Shown here: positions 9,518-19,745 of the stretch, in pieces
How positions within the stretch are numbered: position 1 is the stretch's first letter
Layout of the letters: every line of letters begins with the position of its first letter
From: Ideonella sp. A 288
Lineage (GTDB): Bacteria; Pseudomonadota; Gammaproteobacteria; Burkholderiales; Burkholderiaceae_C
Direction of reading: 5' to 3'
DNA length: 64,000 nt
Assembly: GCF_002198735.1 (NCBI RefSeq)
Contig: NZ_MWLO01000134.1
Span: forward strand, 1-64,000
Notes under the pieces: model-generated
Databases searched by the model: none
What the model was told of the DNA's origin: nothing
The model's input: the letters and a program-made list of their open reading frames with translations, nothing else
Made by a program: the position numbers and the translations under genes

Positions 9518-10205
9518 GGTCAAGGACCTGCACGCCTACTACGGCAAGAGCCACATCCTGCAGGGCGTCGATTTCCACGTCGGAGAAGGCGAGATCGTCT
9601 CGCTGCTGGGCCGCAACGGGGTGGGGCGCTCGACCACCATCAAGGCCATCATGGGCGAGGTCGACCGCCGCGGCTCGGTGCGCTTCAAGGGCCGCGAGCT
9701 GATCGGCCTGAAGACGCACCAGATCGCCCACGCCGGCCTGGGCTACGTGCCCGAGAACCGCGACATCTTTCCGCAGCTCACTGTGCGCGACAACCTCACG
9801 CTGGGCATCAAGTCGGGCAAGGGGGCAGGGCGCTGGAGCATGGAGGACATGTTCGCGCTTTTCCCGCGGCTGAAGGAGCGCATCGACACGCCGGGCGGCG
9901 TGCTGTCGGGCGGCGAGCAGCAGATGCTCACCATGTGCCGCACGCTGATGGGCGACCCCGACCTGATGATGATCGACGAGCCCACAGAGGGCCTGGCGCC
10001 CAAGATGGTGGAACTGGTGGCCGACCTGCTGGAGCGCATCGCCAGCCGCGGCGTGTCGATCCTGCTGGTGGAGCAGAAGCTCACCATCGCGCTGCGCATC
10101 AGCAAGCGCCTGTACGTGATGGGCCACGGCCACATCGTGTTCGAGGGCACCGCCGAAGACCTGAAGACCAACGCCGACGTCCGCAAGGAGTGGCTCGAGG
10201 TGTGA
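9510..10205 (+). CDS. livF: Branched-chain amino acid-type ABC ATPase LivF, Walker A Lys replaced by Arg
   Basis: 231 residues, normal LivF length. The P-loop reads GRNGVGRST (residues 34-42), so residue 40, normally the invariant Lys, is Arg (codon CGC). The rest of the ATPase looks intact: Q-loop region YVPENRDIFPQLTVRDNL, signature LSGGEQQM, Walker B LMMIDEPTEGLAP and the C-terminal ILLVEQK. In most ABC ATPases a Lys-to-Arg change here strongly lowers hydrolysis, so this site may be degenerate, with LivG doing the work. The variant may be lineage-wide in Burkholderiales LivF; I could not check. Confidence 0.92.
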   Translation: MLEVKDLHAYYGKSHILQGVDFHVGEGEIVSLLGRNGVGRSTTIKAIMGEVDRRGSVRFKGRELIGLKTHQIAHAGLGYVPENRDIFPQLTVRDNLTLGIKSGKGAGRWSMEDMFALFPRLKERIDTPGGVLSGGEQQMLTMCRTLMGDPDLMMIDEPTEGLAPKMVELVADLLERIASRGVSILLVEQKLTIALRISKRLYVMGHGHIVFEGTAEDLKTNADVRKEWLEV

Positions 10206-10378
10206 TCACGGCCGCCGGGAGGCGGCCACCCGCACGCCGGAAACCCGGATGTTCGGCGGGGGATCGTCGGGCGCAAGATCCGCGTTCTGTCACGGCTGGG
10301 ACACCGGCCCTTTCGTGTCGATGTCTAGAATCGAACGACCGTGCTTTTTTCTGAACCGACCCGATGGAGAGCCTCCCG

Positions 10379-12472
<2,094 letters not shown>

Positions 12473-12526
12473 GCCGCCTGCGCTGACGCCACGCGCCACC
12501 GAACCCACCGAATCGAAGGAACTCCC

Positions 12527-13702
12527 ATGACCCAGGCCGTCATCGTCTCCACCGCCCGCACGCCGCTCTGCAAGAGCTGGAAGGGCGCCTTCAACATGAC
12601 CCATGGCGCCACGCTCGGCGGCCATGCCATCCAGCATGCGGTGCAGCGCGCCGGCATCGACCCCGCGGCCGTCGAAGACGTGCTGATGGGCTGCGCCAAC
12701 CCCGAAGGCGCCACCGGCTGGAACATCGCGCGCCAGGCCGCGCTGTCGGCCGGGCTGCCCATCACCGTGAGCGGCGTCACGATCAACCGCTTCTGCTCCA
12801 GCGGCCTGCAGACCATCGCGATGGCGGCCCAGCGCATCATCGCCGGCGAAGGCGACGTGTACGTGGCCGGCGGCGTCGAGAGCATCTCGTGCGTGCAGCA
12901 GGAGATGAACCTGCACATGTTCCAGGACCCGGGCCTGCTGAAGACCAAGCCCGAGATCTACTGGCCCATGCTGCAGACCGCCGAGACGGTGGCCAAGCGC
13001 TACAACATGTCCAAGGAGCGCATGGACCGCTTCGGCGCCGAGAGCCAGCAGAAGGCCTGCGCGGCGCAGGAGGCCGGCAGGTTTACCGACGAGATCGCGC
13101 CGATCACCGTGACGGCTGGCGTGGCCGACGCGGTGATGGGCCTGCGCAGCAAGCAGGTCACCGTCAGCGCCGACGAAGGCCTGCGCCCCGGCACCACCTA
13201 CGAAGGCATCAAGGACATCCGCACCGCGGTACCGGGCGGCGTGGTCACCGGCGGCAATGCCAGCCAGTTCAGCGATGGCGCGGGGGCCTGCGTGGTGGTC
13301 AGCGACACCTACGCGCAGCAGAAGGGCTTGAAGCCGCTGGGCCGCTTCCTCGGCTTTGCCGTGGCCGGCTGCGAGCCCGACGAGATGGGCATCGGCCCGG
13401 TCTTCGCGGTGCCCAAGGTGCTGGCCCGACTGGGCCTGACGGTCGGCGACATCGACCTGTGGGAACTGAACGAGGCCTTCGCGGTGCAGGTGTTGTACTG
13501 CGTGGACAAGCTCGGCATCCCGATGGAGCGGCTCAACGTCAACGGCGGCGCCATCGCGGTGGGCCACCCCTATGGCATGAGCGGCCAACGCCTCACCGGC
13601 CACGCGCTGATCGAAGGCAAGCGGCGCGGCGCCAAGCGGGTGTGCATCACCATGTGCATCGGTGGTGGCATGGGCGCGGCGGGCGTGTTCGAGGTGCTGT
13701 GA
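12527..13702 (+). CDS. Acetyl-CoA C-acyltransferase (thiolase)
   Basis: 391 residues, standard thiolase length. Acyl-carrying Cys90 in NRFCSSGLQ, His347 in the GHPYGMSG motif, and the second catalytic Cys377 in [11 protein letters not shown]. Releases acetyl-CoA in the last step of beta-oxidation. AAGGA lies 6 bases before the ATG. It pairs functionally with the upstream hydratase/dehydrogenase, as in fadBA. Confidence 0.95.
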   Translation: MTQAVIVSTARTPLCKSWKGAFNMTHGATLGGHAIQHAVQRAGIDPAAVEDVLMGCANPEGATGWNIARQAALSAGLPITVSGVTINRFCSSGLQTIAMAAQRIIAGEGDVYVAGGVESISCVQQEMNLHMFQDPGLLKTKPEIYWPMLQTAETVAKRYNMSKERMDRFGAESQQKACAAQEAGRFTDEIAPITVTAGVADAVMGLRSKQVTVSADEGLRPGTTYEGIKDIRTAVPGGVVTGGNASQFSDGAGACVVVSDTYAQQKGLKPLGRFLGFAVAGCEPDEMGIGPVFAVPKVLARLGLTVGDIDLWELNEAFAVQVLYCVDKLGIPMERLNVNGGAIAVGHPYGMSGQRLTGHALIEGKRRGAKRVCITMCIGGGMGAAGVFEVL

Positions 13703-13712
13703 GGTGACCGGG

Positions 13713-14603
13713 ATGCTGCGCACGCCGGACGAGCGCTTCGCGGCGCTGCCGGGCTACGGCTTCGCGCCGCATTACCTGGATGACCTGGTGGGTGCCGACG
13801 GCGCGCGCATGCATTACCTCGACGAGGGTCCGCGCGATGCCGCAGCCACCGTGCTCGCGCTGCACGGCAACCCGAGCTGGAGCTACCTGTACCGTCACAT
13901 GATCCCGGTGTTCACGGCGGCGGGGCTGCGCGTGGTGGCACCCGACCTCATCGGCTTCGGCCGCTCGGACAAGCCGGCCGATGAGTCCTGGCACAGCTTC
14001 GAGCGGCACCGCGGCCTGTTGCGCGCGTTCGTCGAGCGCCTGGACCTTCACGATGTGATGCTGGTCTGCCAGGACTGGGGTGGCATCTTCGGCCTGACGC
14101 TGCCCATGGCCATGCCCGAACGTTTCAGCCGGCTGCTGGTGATGAACACGACCCTGGCGACCGGCAGCGTCACCGAAGGGTTCCGGCAATGGCGCGCCTA
14201 TTCCAACGGTCTGCCCGACCTGCCGGTGGGCAAGTTGCTGGCGCGCGGCAAACCCGACATGACGGCCGCCGAGGCAGCGGGTTATGACGCACCCTTCCCG
14301 GATGTGACCTACAAGGCCGCGCTGCGGGCCTTTCCGAACCTGGTGCCCGACGGCGCCGACGCCCCCGGCGCCGCCATCGGCCGTGAGGCCGTCGAGTTCT
14401 GGCGCGATCGATGGACCGGCCAGAGCGTCATGGCCGTCGGCCTGAAGGACCCGGTGCTGGGTGGCGAGCCGATGCGCGCGCTGCAGCGGGGCATTCGAGG
14501 CTGCCCGGCGCCGATCGAGGTGGCCGAGGGCGGCCACTTCCTGCCCGAATGGGGCGGCCCGATCGCGTCGGCGGCGCTGTCTGCGTTCGGCCTGTCGCGC
14601 TGA
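13713..14603 (+). CDS. Haloalkane dehalogenase of the DhlA-like (HLD-I) type
   Basis: 296 residues, alpha/beta hydrolase fold, colinear with my memory of DhlA over its length (RTPDERF, HYLDEGP, HGNPSWSYLYR, GFGRSDKPAD). Catalytic residues can be placed: nucleophile Asp121 in CQDWGG, acid Asp246 in VGLKDPVLG, His275 in GGHFLPEW. Both halide-stabilising Trp positions of DhlA are kept: Trp122 beside the nucleophile and Trp160 in the cap (GFRQWRAY). It would hydrolyse short haloalkanes to alcohols plus halide, but the natural substrate is unknown. An epoxide hydrolase is less likely because the acid sits at the HLD-I position. It lies 10 bp after the thiolase. Confidence 0.82.
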   Translation: MLRTPDERFAALPGYGFAPHYLDDLVGADGARMHYLDEGPRDAAATVLALHGNPSWSYLYRHMIPVFTAAGLRVVAPDLIGFGRSDKPADESWHSFERHRGLLRAFVERLDLHDVMLVCQDWGGIFGLTLPMAMPERFSRLLVMNTTLATGSVTEGFRQWRAYSNGLPDLPVGKLLARGKPDMTAAEAAGYDAPFPDVTYKAALRAFPNLVPDGADAPGAAIGREAVEFWRDRWTGQSVMAVGLKDPVLGGEPMRALQRGIRGCPAPIEVAEGGHFLPEWGGPIASAALSAFGLSR

Positions 14604-14664
14604 GCCGCCCGCGCGTTCGCCGGCGGCGAGGCCCTCCTTCTCTCATTCATCCCCACCCACGACC

Positions 14665-15132
14665 ATGACCCCGGAACAGCAAGCCGAATTCCTGGCCCTC
14701 GGCCGCGAGGTGCTGGGCCAGCAGCCGTTCTCGGTGTTGCTGGGCGCCGAACTGCAATCGCTGCGGCCGGGCCACTGCGAACTGGCCGTGCCACTGCGCG
14801 ATGACCTGCGCCAACACCATGGCTTCGCGCACGGCGGCGTGGTCAGCTACCTGGCCGACAACGCGCTCACCTACGCGGGCGGCACCGCGATGCGCGTGCC
14901 GGTGGTGACCTCGGAGTTCAAGATCAACTACCTGCGCCCGGCCACGGGAGATCGGCTCGTCGCCCGCGCCGAGGCGGTGCACGTCAGCCGGTCGCAGGCG
15001 GTGTGCCGCTGCGAGGTGTTCGCGGTGAGCGACGGCGTCGAGAAGCTCTGCGCGCTGGCCCAGGGCACCATCGTCAAGCTGGGCGAGGCACCCCCGGCCA
15101 CACCCACGGCCGCATCGACGGCGGCGGGCTGA
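14665..15132 (+). CDS. PaaI-family hotdog thioesterase
   Basis: 155 residues with the hotdog signature HGFAHGGVVSYLADNALTYAG and the later strand VVTSEFKINYLRPATGDRL. Probably hydrolyses acyl- or aryl-CoA to free CoA, a safety valve for the surrounding pathway. No strong ribosome-binding site is seen before the ATG. The C terminus is an Ala/Thr/Pro-rich tail. Nine bases separate it from the next gene. Substrate not predictable. Confidence 0.85.
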   Translation: MTPEQQAEFLALGREVLGQQPFSVLLGAELQSLRPGHCELAVPLRDDLRQHHGFAHGGVVSYLADNALTYAGGTAMRVPVVTSEFKINYLRPATGDRLVARAEAVHVSRSQAVCRCEVFAVSDGVEKLCALAQGTIVKLGEAPPATPTAASTAAG

Positions 15133-15141
15133 AGGAGCGCC

Positions 15142-16974
15142 ATGCGCAAGACCATCGATTTCCTGCTGGGCGACTGGCTGGCCGTGACCAGCCTGGTGCA
15201 GCGCGAGCGCTTCGCCGACCACTCGGCCGAGACCTTCACCCAGGTGCTCGACACCTGCGAGCGCATCGCGCGTGAAAAATTCGCGCCCTTCAATCGGCTG
15301 GTCGACACCGAAGAGCCGCGCGTCGAGGGCGACAAGGTCGTCCTGCCGCAGGCGACGAAGGATGCCTGGGACGCCTACGCCGCATCGGGCATGCTGTCCG
15401 CGGCGCAGGACGATGACATCGGCGGCATGCAGTTGCCCTACACCGTGGAGGCAGCGGCCAACGCCTTCTTTGCGCGGGCCTCGGTGAGCATCAACGCCAG
15501 CCTGCTGTCGGTGGGCAATGCCAACCTGCTGATGAAGCACGGCACCGAGGTGCAGAAGCGCGTGTTCGCGCTCAACGAGTTCTCGGGCCGCTGGTCGGGC
15601 ACCATGTGCCTGTCCGAGCCGCAGGCCGGCTCCAGCCTGTCGGACGTGGCCACGCGTGCCACGCCGGACGGCGAGGGGGCGGAGGCTGATCCCCTGGGTC
15701 CGCGCTTTCGCCTGCGCGGCAACAAGATGTGGATCTCGGCCGGCGAGCACGAACTCACCGAGAACATCGTGCACCTGGTGCTGGCCAAGATCCCGGGACC
15801 GGACGGCCGGCCGATCTCCGGCACCAAGGGCATCTCGCTGTTCATCGTGCCCAAGCACCTGGTGGATGCCGACGGGCGCCTCACCGGCCAGCGCAACGAC
15901 GTGGCGCTGGCCGGCCTGAACCACAAGTGCGGCTGGCGCGGCACCACCAACACGCTGCTGAACTTCGGCGAAGGCCGGTACACGCCCGGCGGCCAGGCCG
16001 GCGCCATCGGCTACCTGGTGGGCCAGCCGCACGAGGGTCTGCGCTGCATGTTCCACATGATGAACGAGGCCCGCATCGGCGTGGGCATGGCCGCCACCAT
16101 GCTGGGCATGGCCGGCTACGAAGCCTCGCTCGACTACGCGCGGCAGCGGCCGCAGGGCCGGTCGATCGGCCCCGCGGGCAAGGATCCGGCGCAGCCGCAG
16201 ATCCCGATCATCCAGCACGCCGATGTGAAGCGCATGCTGCTGGCGCAGAAGGCCTATGCCGAAGGCGCGCTGGCGCTCGAGCTGTACTGCGCGCGGTTGG
16301 TCGACGAACTGCACACCGGCGAGGCCGCGGCGGCGGCCGAGGCCTTGCTGCTGCTGGAGGTGCTGACGCCCATCGCCAAGAGCTGGCCCAGCGAGTGGTG
16401 CCTGGAGGCCAACAGCCTGGCCATCCAGGTGCATGGCGGCTATGGCTACACGCGCGACTTCCCGGTGGAGCAGTACTGGCGCGACAACCGCCTGAACATG
16501 ATCCACGAGGGCACGCACGGCATCCAGGGCCTGGACCTGCTGGGCCGCAAGGTGGTGATGCAGGGCGGTGCGGGCCTGAAGCTGCTGGCCGGCAAAGTGA
16601 GCGACACCATCCTGCGCGCCGGCCAGGTGCCCGGCCTGGCGGAGCAGGGCGCCACGCTGGCCGCGGCCTTGCAGCGGCTGGGTGCGGCCACCAAGTCGGC
16701 CTGGTCCACCGGCCTGCCGGAGGACGCGCTGGCCAATGCGACGCCCTACCTGCAGGCCTTTGGCCATGTGGTGCTGGCCTGGGTGTGGCTGGACGTGGCG
16801 CTCGCCAGCCAGGCGCGCCTGGCCCACGCAGTGGCCGACGAGCCCTTCCATCGCGGCAAGCTGCAGGCCTGCCGATACTTCTACGACTACGAACTGCCCA
16901 AGGTCGACGCCTGGCTGTCGGTGGTGGCCAGCCGCAACCCCACCTGTCGCGAGATGCGCGACGACTGGTTCTGA
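15142..16974 (+). CDS. Acyl-CoA dehydrogenase (long form with C-terminal extension)
   Basis: 610 residues, the size of the DmdC-like/long acyl-CoA dehydrogenases. FAD-binding middle domain MCLSEPQAGSSLSDV, W-containing loop GNKMWISAGEHEL, and the C-terminal dehydrogenase helices GGYGYTRDFPVEQYWRDNRLNMIHEGTHGIQ, where Glu of HEGTHGIQ is the usual catalytic base. About 120 residues follow the normal fold. Oxidises acyl-CoA to enoyl-CoA and feeds the hydratase at 10379. Preceded by GAAGGAG. Confidence 0.92.
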   Translation: MRKTIDFLLGDWLAVTSLVQRERFADHSAETFTQVLDTCERIAREKFAPFNRLVDTEEPRVEGDKVVLPQATKDAWDAYAASGMLSAAQDDDIGGMQLPYTVEAAANAFFARASVSINASLLSVGNANLLMKHGTEVQKRVFALNEFSGRWSGTMCLSEPQAGSSLSDVATRATPDGEGAEADPLGPRFRLRGNKMWISAGEHELTENIVHLVLAKIPGPDGRPISGTKGISLFIVPKHLVDADGRLTGQRNDVALAGLNHKCGWRGTTNTLLNFGEGRYTPGGQAGAIGYLVGQPHEGLRCMFHMMNEARIGVGMAATMLGMAGYEASLDYARQRPQGRSIGPAGKDPAQPQIPIIQHADVKRMLLAQKAYAEGALALELYCARLVDELHTGEAAAAAEALLLLEVLTPIAKSWPSEWCLEANSLAIQVHGGYGYTRDFPVEQYWRDNRLNMIHEGTHGIQGLDLLGRKVVMQGGAGLKLLAGKVSDTILRAGQVPGLAEQGATLAAALQRLGAATKSAWSTGLPEDALANATPYLQAFGHVVLAWVWLDVALASQARLAHAVADEPFHRGKLQACRYFYDYELPKVDAWLSVVASRNPTCREMRDDWF

Positions 16975-16985
16975 AAGGTCAGCCC

Positions 16986-17777
16986 ATGAGCACGAATGTC
17001 CGGCAATTGTTCGACCTCACCGGCCGCACGGCCCTCGTCACCGGCGGCTCGCGCGGCCTGGGCCTGCAGATGGCCGAGGCGCTGGGCGAGGCCGGCGCGC
17101 GGCTGATGCTCACCTCGCGCAAGGCCGCCGACCTGGAAGAGGCCGTGGCGCTGCTGTCGCAGAAGGGCATCGACGCGCGCTGGGTGGCCGCCGATGCCAG
17201 CGACCCGGCGCAGGCGCAGAAGGTGTGCGCCGAGACGCTGGAGCGCATGGGCCCGGTCGACATCCTCGTCAACAACGCCGGGGCCGCCTGGGGGGCGCCG
17301 GCCGAGGAGCATCCGCTGGAGGCCTGGGACAAGGTGATGAACCTCAACATCCGCAGCCTTTTCGTGTTCAGCCAGGCCATCGGCCGCATGAGCATGATCC
17401 CGCGCCGCCATGGCCGCATCATCAACCTGGCCTCGATCGCCGGGCTGGGCGGCAACCCGGCGGGCATGGAGACCATCGCCTACAACACCAGCAAAGGTGC
17501 GGTCGTCAACTTCACGCGGGCGCTGGCGGCCGAGTGGGGCGAGCACGGCATCACCGTCAATGCCATCGCGCCGGGCTTCTTTCCCAGCAAGATGACCCGC
17601 GGCACGCTCGAGCGCGTGGGCGAGGAAACGCTGGCCGCGCATGCGCCGCTGCGGCGCCTGGGTGACGACGACGACCTGAAGGGCGCCACGCTGCTGTTCG
17701 CGTCGCAGGCCGGCAAGCACATCACCGGCCAGGTGCTGGCCGTCGACGGCGGTGTTTCCTGCGTCACCGGGGGCTGA
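16986..17777 (+). CDS. Short-chain dehydrogenase/reductase (FabG-like)
   Basis: 263 residues. Cofactor motif TGGSRGLG, NNAG at the central strand, catalytic Ser (NLASIAG), and Tyr/Lys in YNTSKGA. The sequence ends in the FabG-type C terminus ITGQVLAVDGGVSCVTGG. Probably an NAD(P)-dependent 3-oxoacyl or 3-hydroxyacyl reductase. Eleven bases downstream of the dehydrogenase, six bases before a thioesterase. Confidence 0.9.
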   Translation: MSTNVRQLFDLTGRTALVTGGSRGLGLQMAEALGEAGARLMLTSRKAADLEEAVALLSQKGIDARWVAADASDPAQAQKVCAETLERMGPVDILVNNAGAAWGAPAEEHPLEAWDKVMNLNIRSLFVFSQAIGRMSMIPRRHGRIINLASIAGLGGNPAGMETIAYNTSKGAVVNFTRALAAEWGEHGITVNAIAPGFFPSKMTRGTLERVGEETLAAHAPLRRLGDDDDLKGATLLFASQAGKHITGQVLAVDGGVSCVTGG

Positions 17778-17782
17778 GCCGG

Positions 17783-18262
17783 ATGACGCGCCGCCCCAAG
17801 CTCGAATTTCCGATGCGGGTGCCCTTCGTCGAATCGCTGGGCCTCGAACTGGTGGCCATGGGCGACGGCGGGGCCGAACTGCGCGTCACGCTCACCGACC
17901 GCCACCACAACACCTGGGACGTGGCGCATGGCGGCGTGGTGATGACCATGCTCGACGTGGCCATGGCCATCGCCGCGCGCAGCGGCCATCCCGGGGGCAC
18001 GGCGGTGGCCACCGTCGAGATGAAGACCAGCTTCATGCGCCCGGCGGAGGGGCAATTGCGCGCCCTCGGCAAGTTGCAGCACCGCACCGCGACACTGGCC
18101 TTCTGCGAAGGTTCGCTGTTCGACGACCGCGGCGCGCTGTGCGCCACGGCCACCGGCACCTTCAAGTACCTGCGCGGCTTGCCGGCGCGCGGCCGCGTCA
18201 CTGACCCATCTCTCACCCCGACACCGAATTCACCCACCGACACCCCCGAGGATCCGACATGA
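17783..18262 (+). CDS. Second PaaI-family hotdog thioesterase
   Basis: 159 residues with VAHGGVVMTMLDVAMAIAAR as the hotdog helix and TVEMKTSFMRPAEGQL as the following strand. Distinct from the thioesterase at 14665 (different N terminus, different helix). The last 20 residues are Pro/Thr-rich. The stop overlaps the next start by 4 bases. Likely an acyl-CoA thioesterase of unknown substrate. Confidence 0.85.
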   Translation: MTRRPKLEFPMRVPFVESLGLELVAMGDGGAELRVTLTDRHHNTWDVAHGGVVMTMLDVAMAIAARSGHPGGTAVATVEMKTSFMRPAEGQLRALGKLQHRTATLAFCEGSLFDDRGALCATATGTFKYLRGLPARGRVTDPSLTPTPNSPTDTPEDPT

Positions 18263-19281
18263 GCCCACTCGTCAACAAGCAGATCGTGCTGGCCTCGCGC
18301 CCGCAGGCCGAACCCAGCGCCGACAACTTCCGGCTGGTCGAGGCGCCGGTGGCCGAGCCGGCCGAGGGCCAGGTGCTGGTGCGCAACCACTACCTGAGCC
18401 TGGACCCGTACATGCGCGGCCGCATGAACGACGGCAAGAGCTACGCGCAACCGCAGCCGCTGGACCAGGTGATGATCGGCGGCACGGTCGGCGAGGTCGT
18501 GGCGTCGCGCAACCCCAACTTCGCGGTCGGCGACAAGGTCGTCGGCATGGGCGGCTGGCAGCACTACCTGCTGGTCGACGGCCACCAGCGCGGCGTGCTG
18601 CAGAAGGTGGACACCACCCACATCCCGCTGTCGGCCTACCTGGGCGCGGTGGGCATGCCCGGCGTCACGGCCTGGTATGGCCTGGTGCGCATCATCGCGC
18701 CCAAGGCCGGCGAGACGGTGGTGGTCAGCGCCGCCAGCGGTGCGGTCGGCGGCGTGGTGGGCCAGCTGGCCAAGGCGCGCGGTGCGCGCGTCGTGGGCTT
18801 TGCCGGCGGCGCCGACAAGTGCCGCTATGTCGTCGACGAGCTCGGCTTCGACGACTGCATCGACTACAAGCAGCACCCCGACGTGAGGGCGCTGTCGGCC
18901 GCGCTGAAGGCGGCTGCGCCCAATGGCGTCGACGGCTACTTCGAGAACGTCGGCGGAATGATCCTCGATGCGGTGATGCTGCGCGCCAATGCGTTCTCGC
19001 GCATCGCCATGTGCGGGATGATCAGCGGCTACAACGGCCAGCCGATCCCGATGTCGGCGCCGCAGCTCATCCTGGTCAACCGCATGCGCATCGAGGGCTT
19101 CATCGTCAGCGAGCACATGGCCGACTGGCCCGAGGCGCTGAAGGAACTGGGCACCATGGTGGCCACCGGCCGGCTGAAATACCGGGAGACCGTGGCCGAG
19201 GGCATCGAGGCTGCGCCCGAGGCCTTCCTGGGGCTGCTGAAGGGTCGCAACTTCGGCAAGCAACTCGTCAAGCTGATCTGA
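18259..19281 (+). CDS. NADP-dependent MDR oxidoreductase (prostaglandin reductase/YncB-like, zinc-free)
   Basis: 340 residues. N-terminal GroES-like domain with the family string LSLDPYMRGRM, nucleotide-binding motif SAASGAVGGVVGQLAK, and VDGYFENVGG further on, all typical of the leukotriene B4 12-hydroxydehydrogenase/curcumin reductase group. No zinc-ligand cluster is visible. It reduces the double bond of enals or enones, possibly cleaning up unsaturated side products of lipid oxidation. Confidence 0.92.
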   Translation: MSPLVNKQIVLASRPQAEPSADNFRLVEAPVAEPAEGQVLVRNHYLSLDPYMRGRMNDGKSYAQPQPLDQVMIGGTVGEVVASRNPNFAVGDKVVGMGGWQHYLLVDGHQRGVLQKVDTTHIPLSAYLGAVGMPGVTAWYGLVRIIAPKAGETVVVSAASGAVGGVVGQLAKARGARVVGFAGGADKCRYVVDELGFDDCIDYKQHPDVRALSAALKAAAPNGVDGYFENVGGMILDAVMLRANAFSRIAMCGMISGYNGQPIPMSAPQLILVNRMRIEGFIVSEHMADWPEALKELGTMVATGRLKYRETVAEGIEAAPEAFLGLLKGRNFGKQLVKLI

Positions 19282-19295
19282 GCGGCGGCCGGCGC

Positions 19296-19745
19296 ATGGA
19301 CCTGGCCTGGACCTGGCAGCGCTTCGCCGAACTCGGCGTGGATGGTGTCTACGACATGCTGGCCTTGCGCGCCAAGGTCTTTATCCTCGAGCAGGGGCCG
19401 TACCTCGACCCCGACGGCCTCGACCGCCAGGCCTGGCACCTGCTGGGCCGCGACGGCGAGGGCGAGTTGCGCGCCTACCTGCGCGTGGTCGACCCTGGCG
19501 CCAAGTACGACGAGCCGTCGATCGGCCGCGTGGTGGTCGACAAGGCACTGCGCGGCAGCGGTGCCGGCCATGCGCTGGTGGCCGAGGGCGTCGCGCGCTG
19601 CGTCCAGGCCTGGCCGGGGCAGGGCATCCGCATCAGCGCGCAGGCGCACCTGCAGGGCTATTGCGGCCGGCACGGCTTCGTCACCGTGGGGGACGGTTAT
19701 CTCGAAGACGACATCCCCCATGTGCAGATGTGGAGGCAGCCATGA
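19296..19745 (+). CDS. GNAT acetyltransferase, ElaA type
   Basis: 149 residues, the ElaA size. Blocks W..F.EL..D..YD.LALRAKVFILEQ, then IGRVVVDKALRGSGAGHALVAEG (acetyl-CoA P-loop region) and ISAQAHLQGYCGRHGF. Acceptor substrate unknown. It sits in the fatty-acid cluster and its stop overlaps the start of the AidB-like gene (ATGA), which suggests cotranslation. Confidence 0.88.
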   Translation: MDLAWTWQRFAELGVDGVYDMLALRAKVFILEQGPYLDPDGLDRQAWHLLGRDGEGELRAYLRVVDPGAKYDEPSIGRVVVDKALRGSGAGHALVAEGVARCVQAWPGQGIRISAQAHLQGYCGRHGFVTVGDGYLEDDIPHVQMWRQP

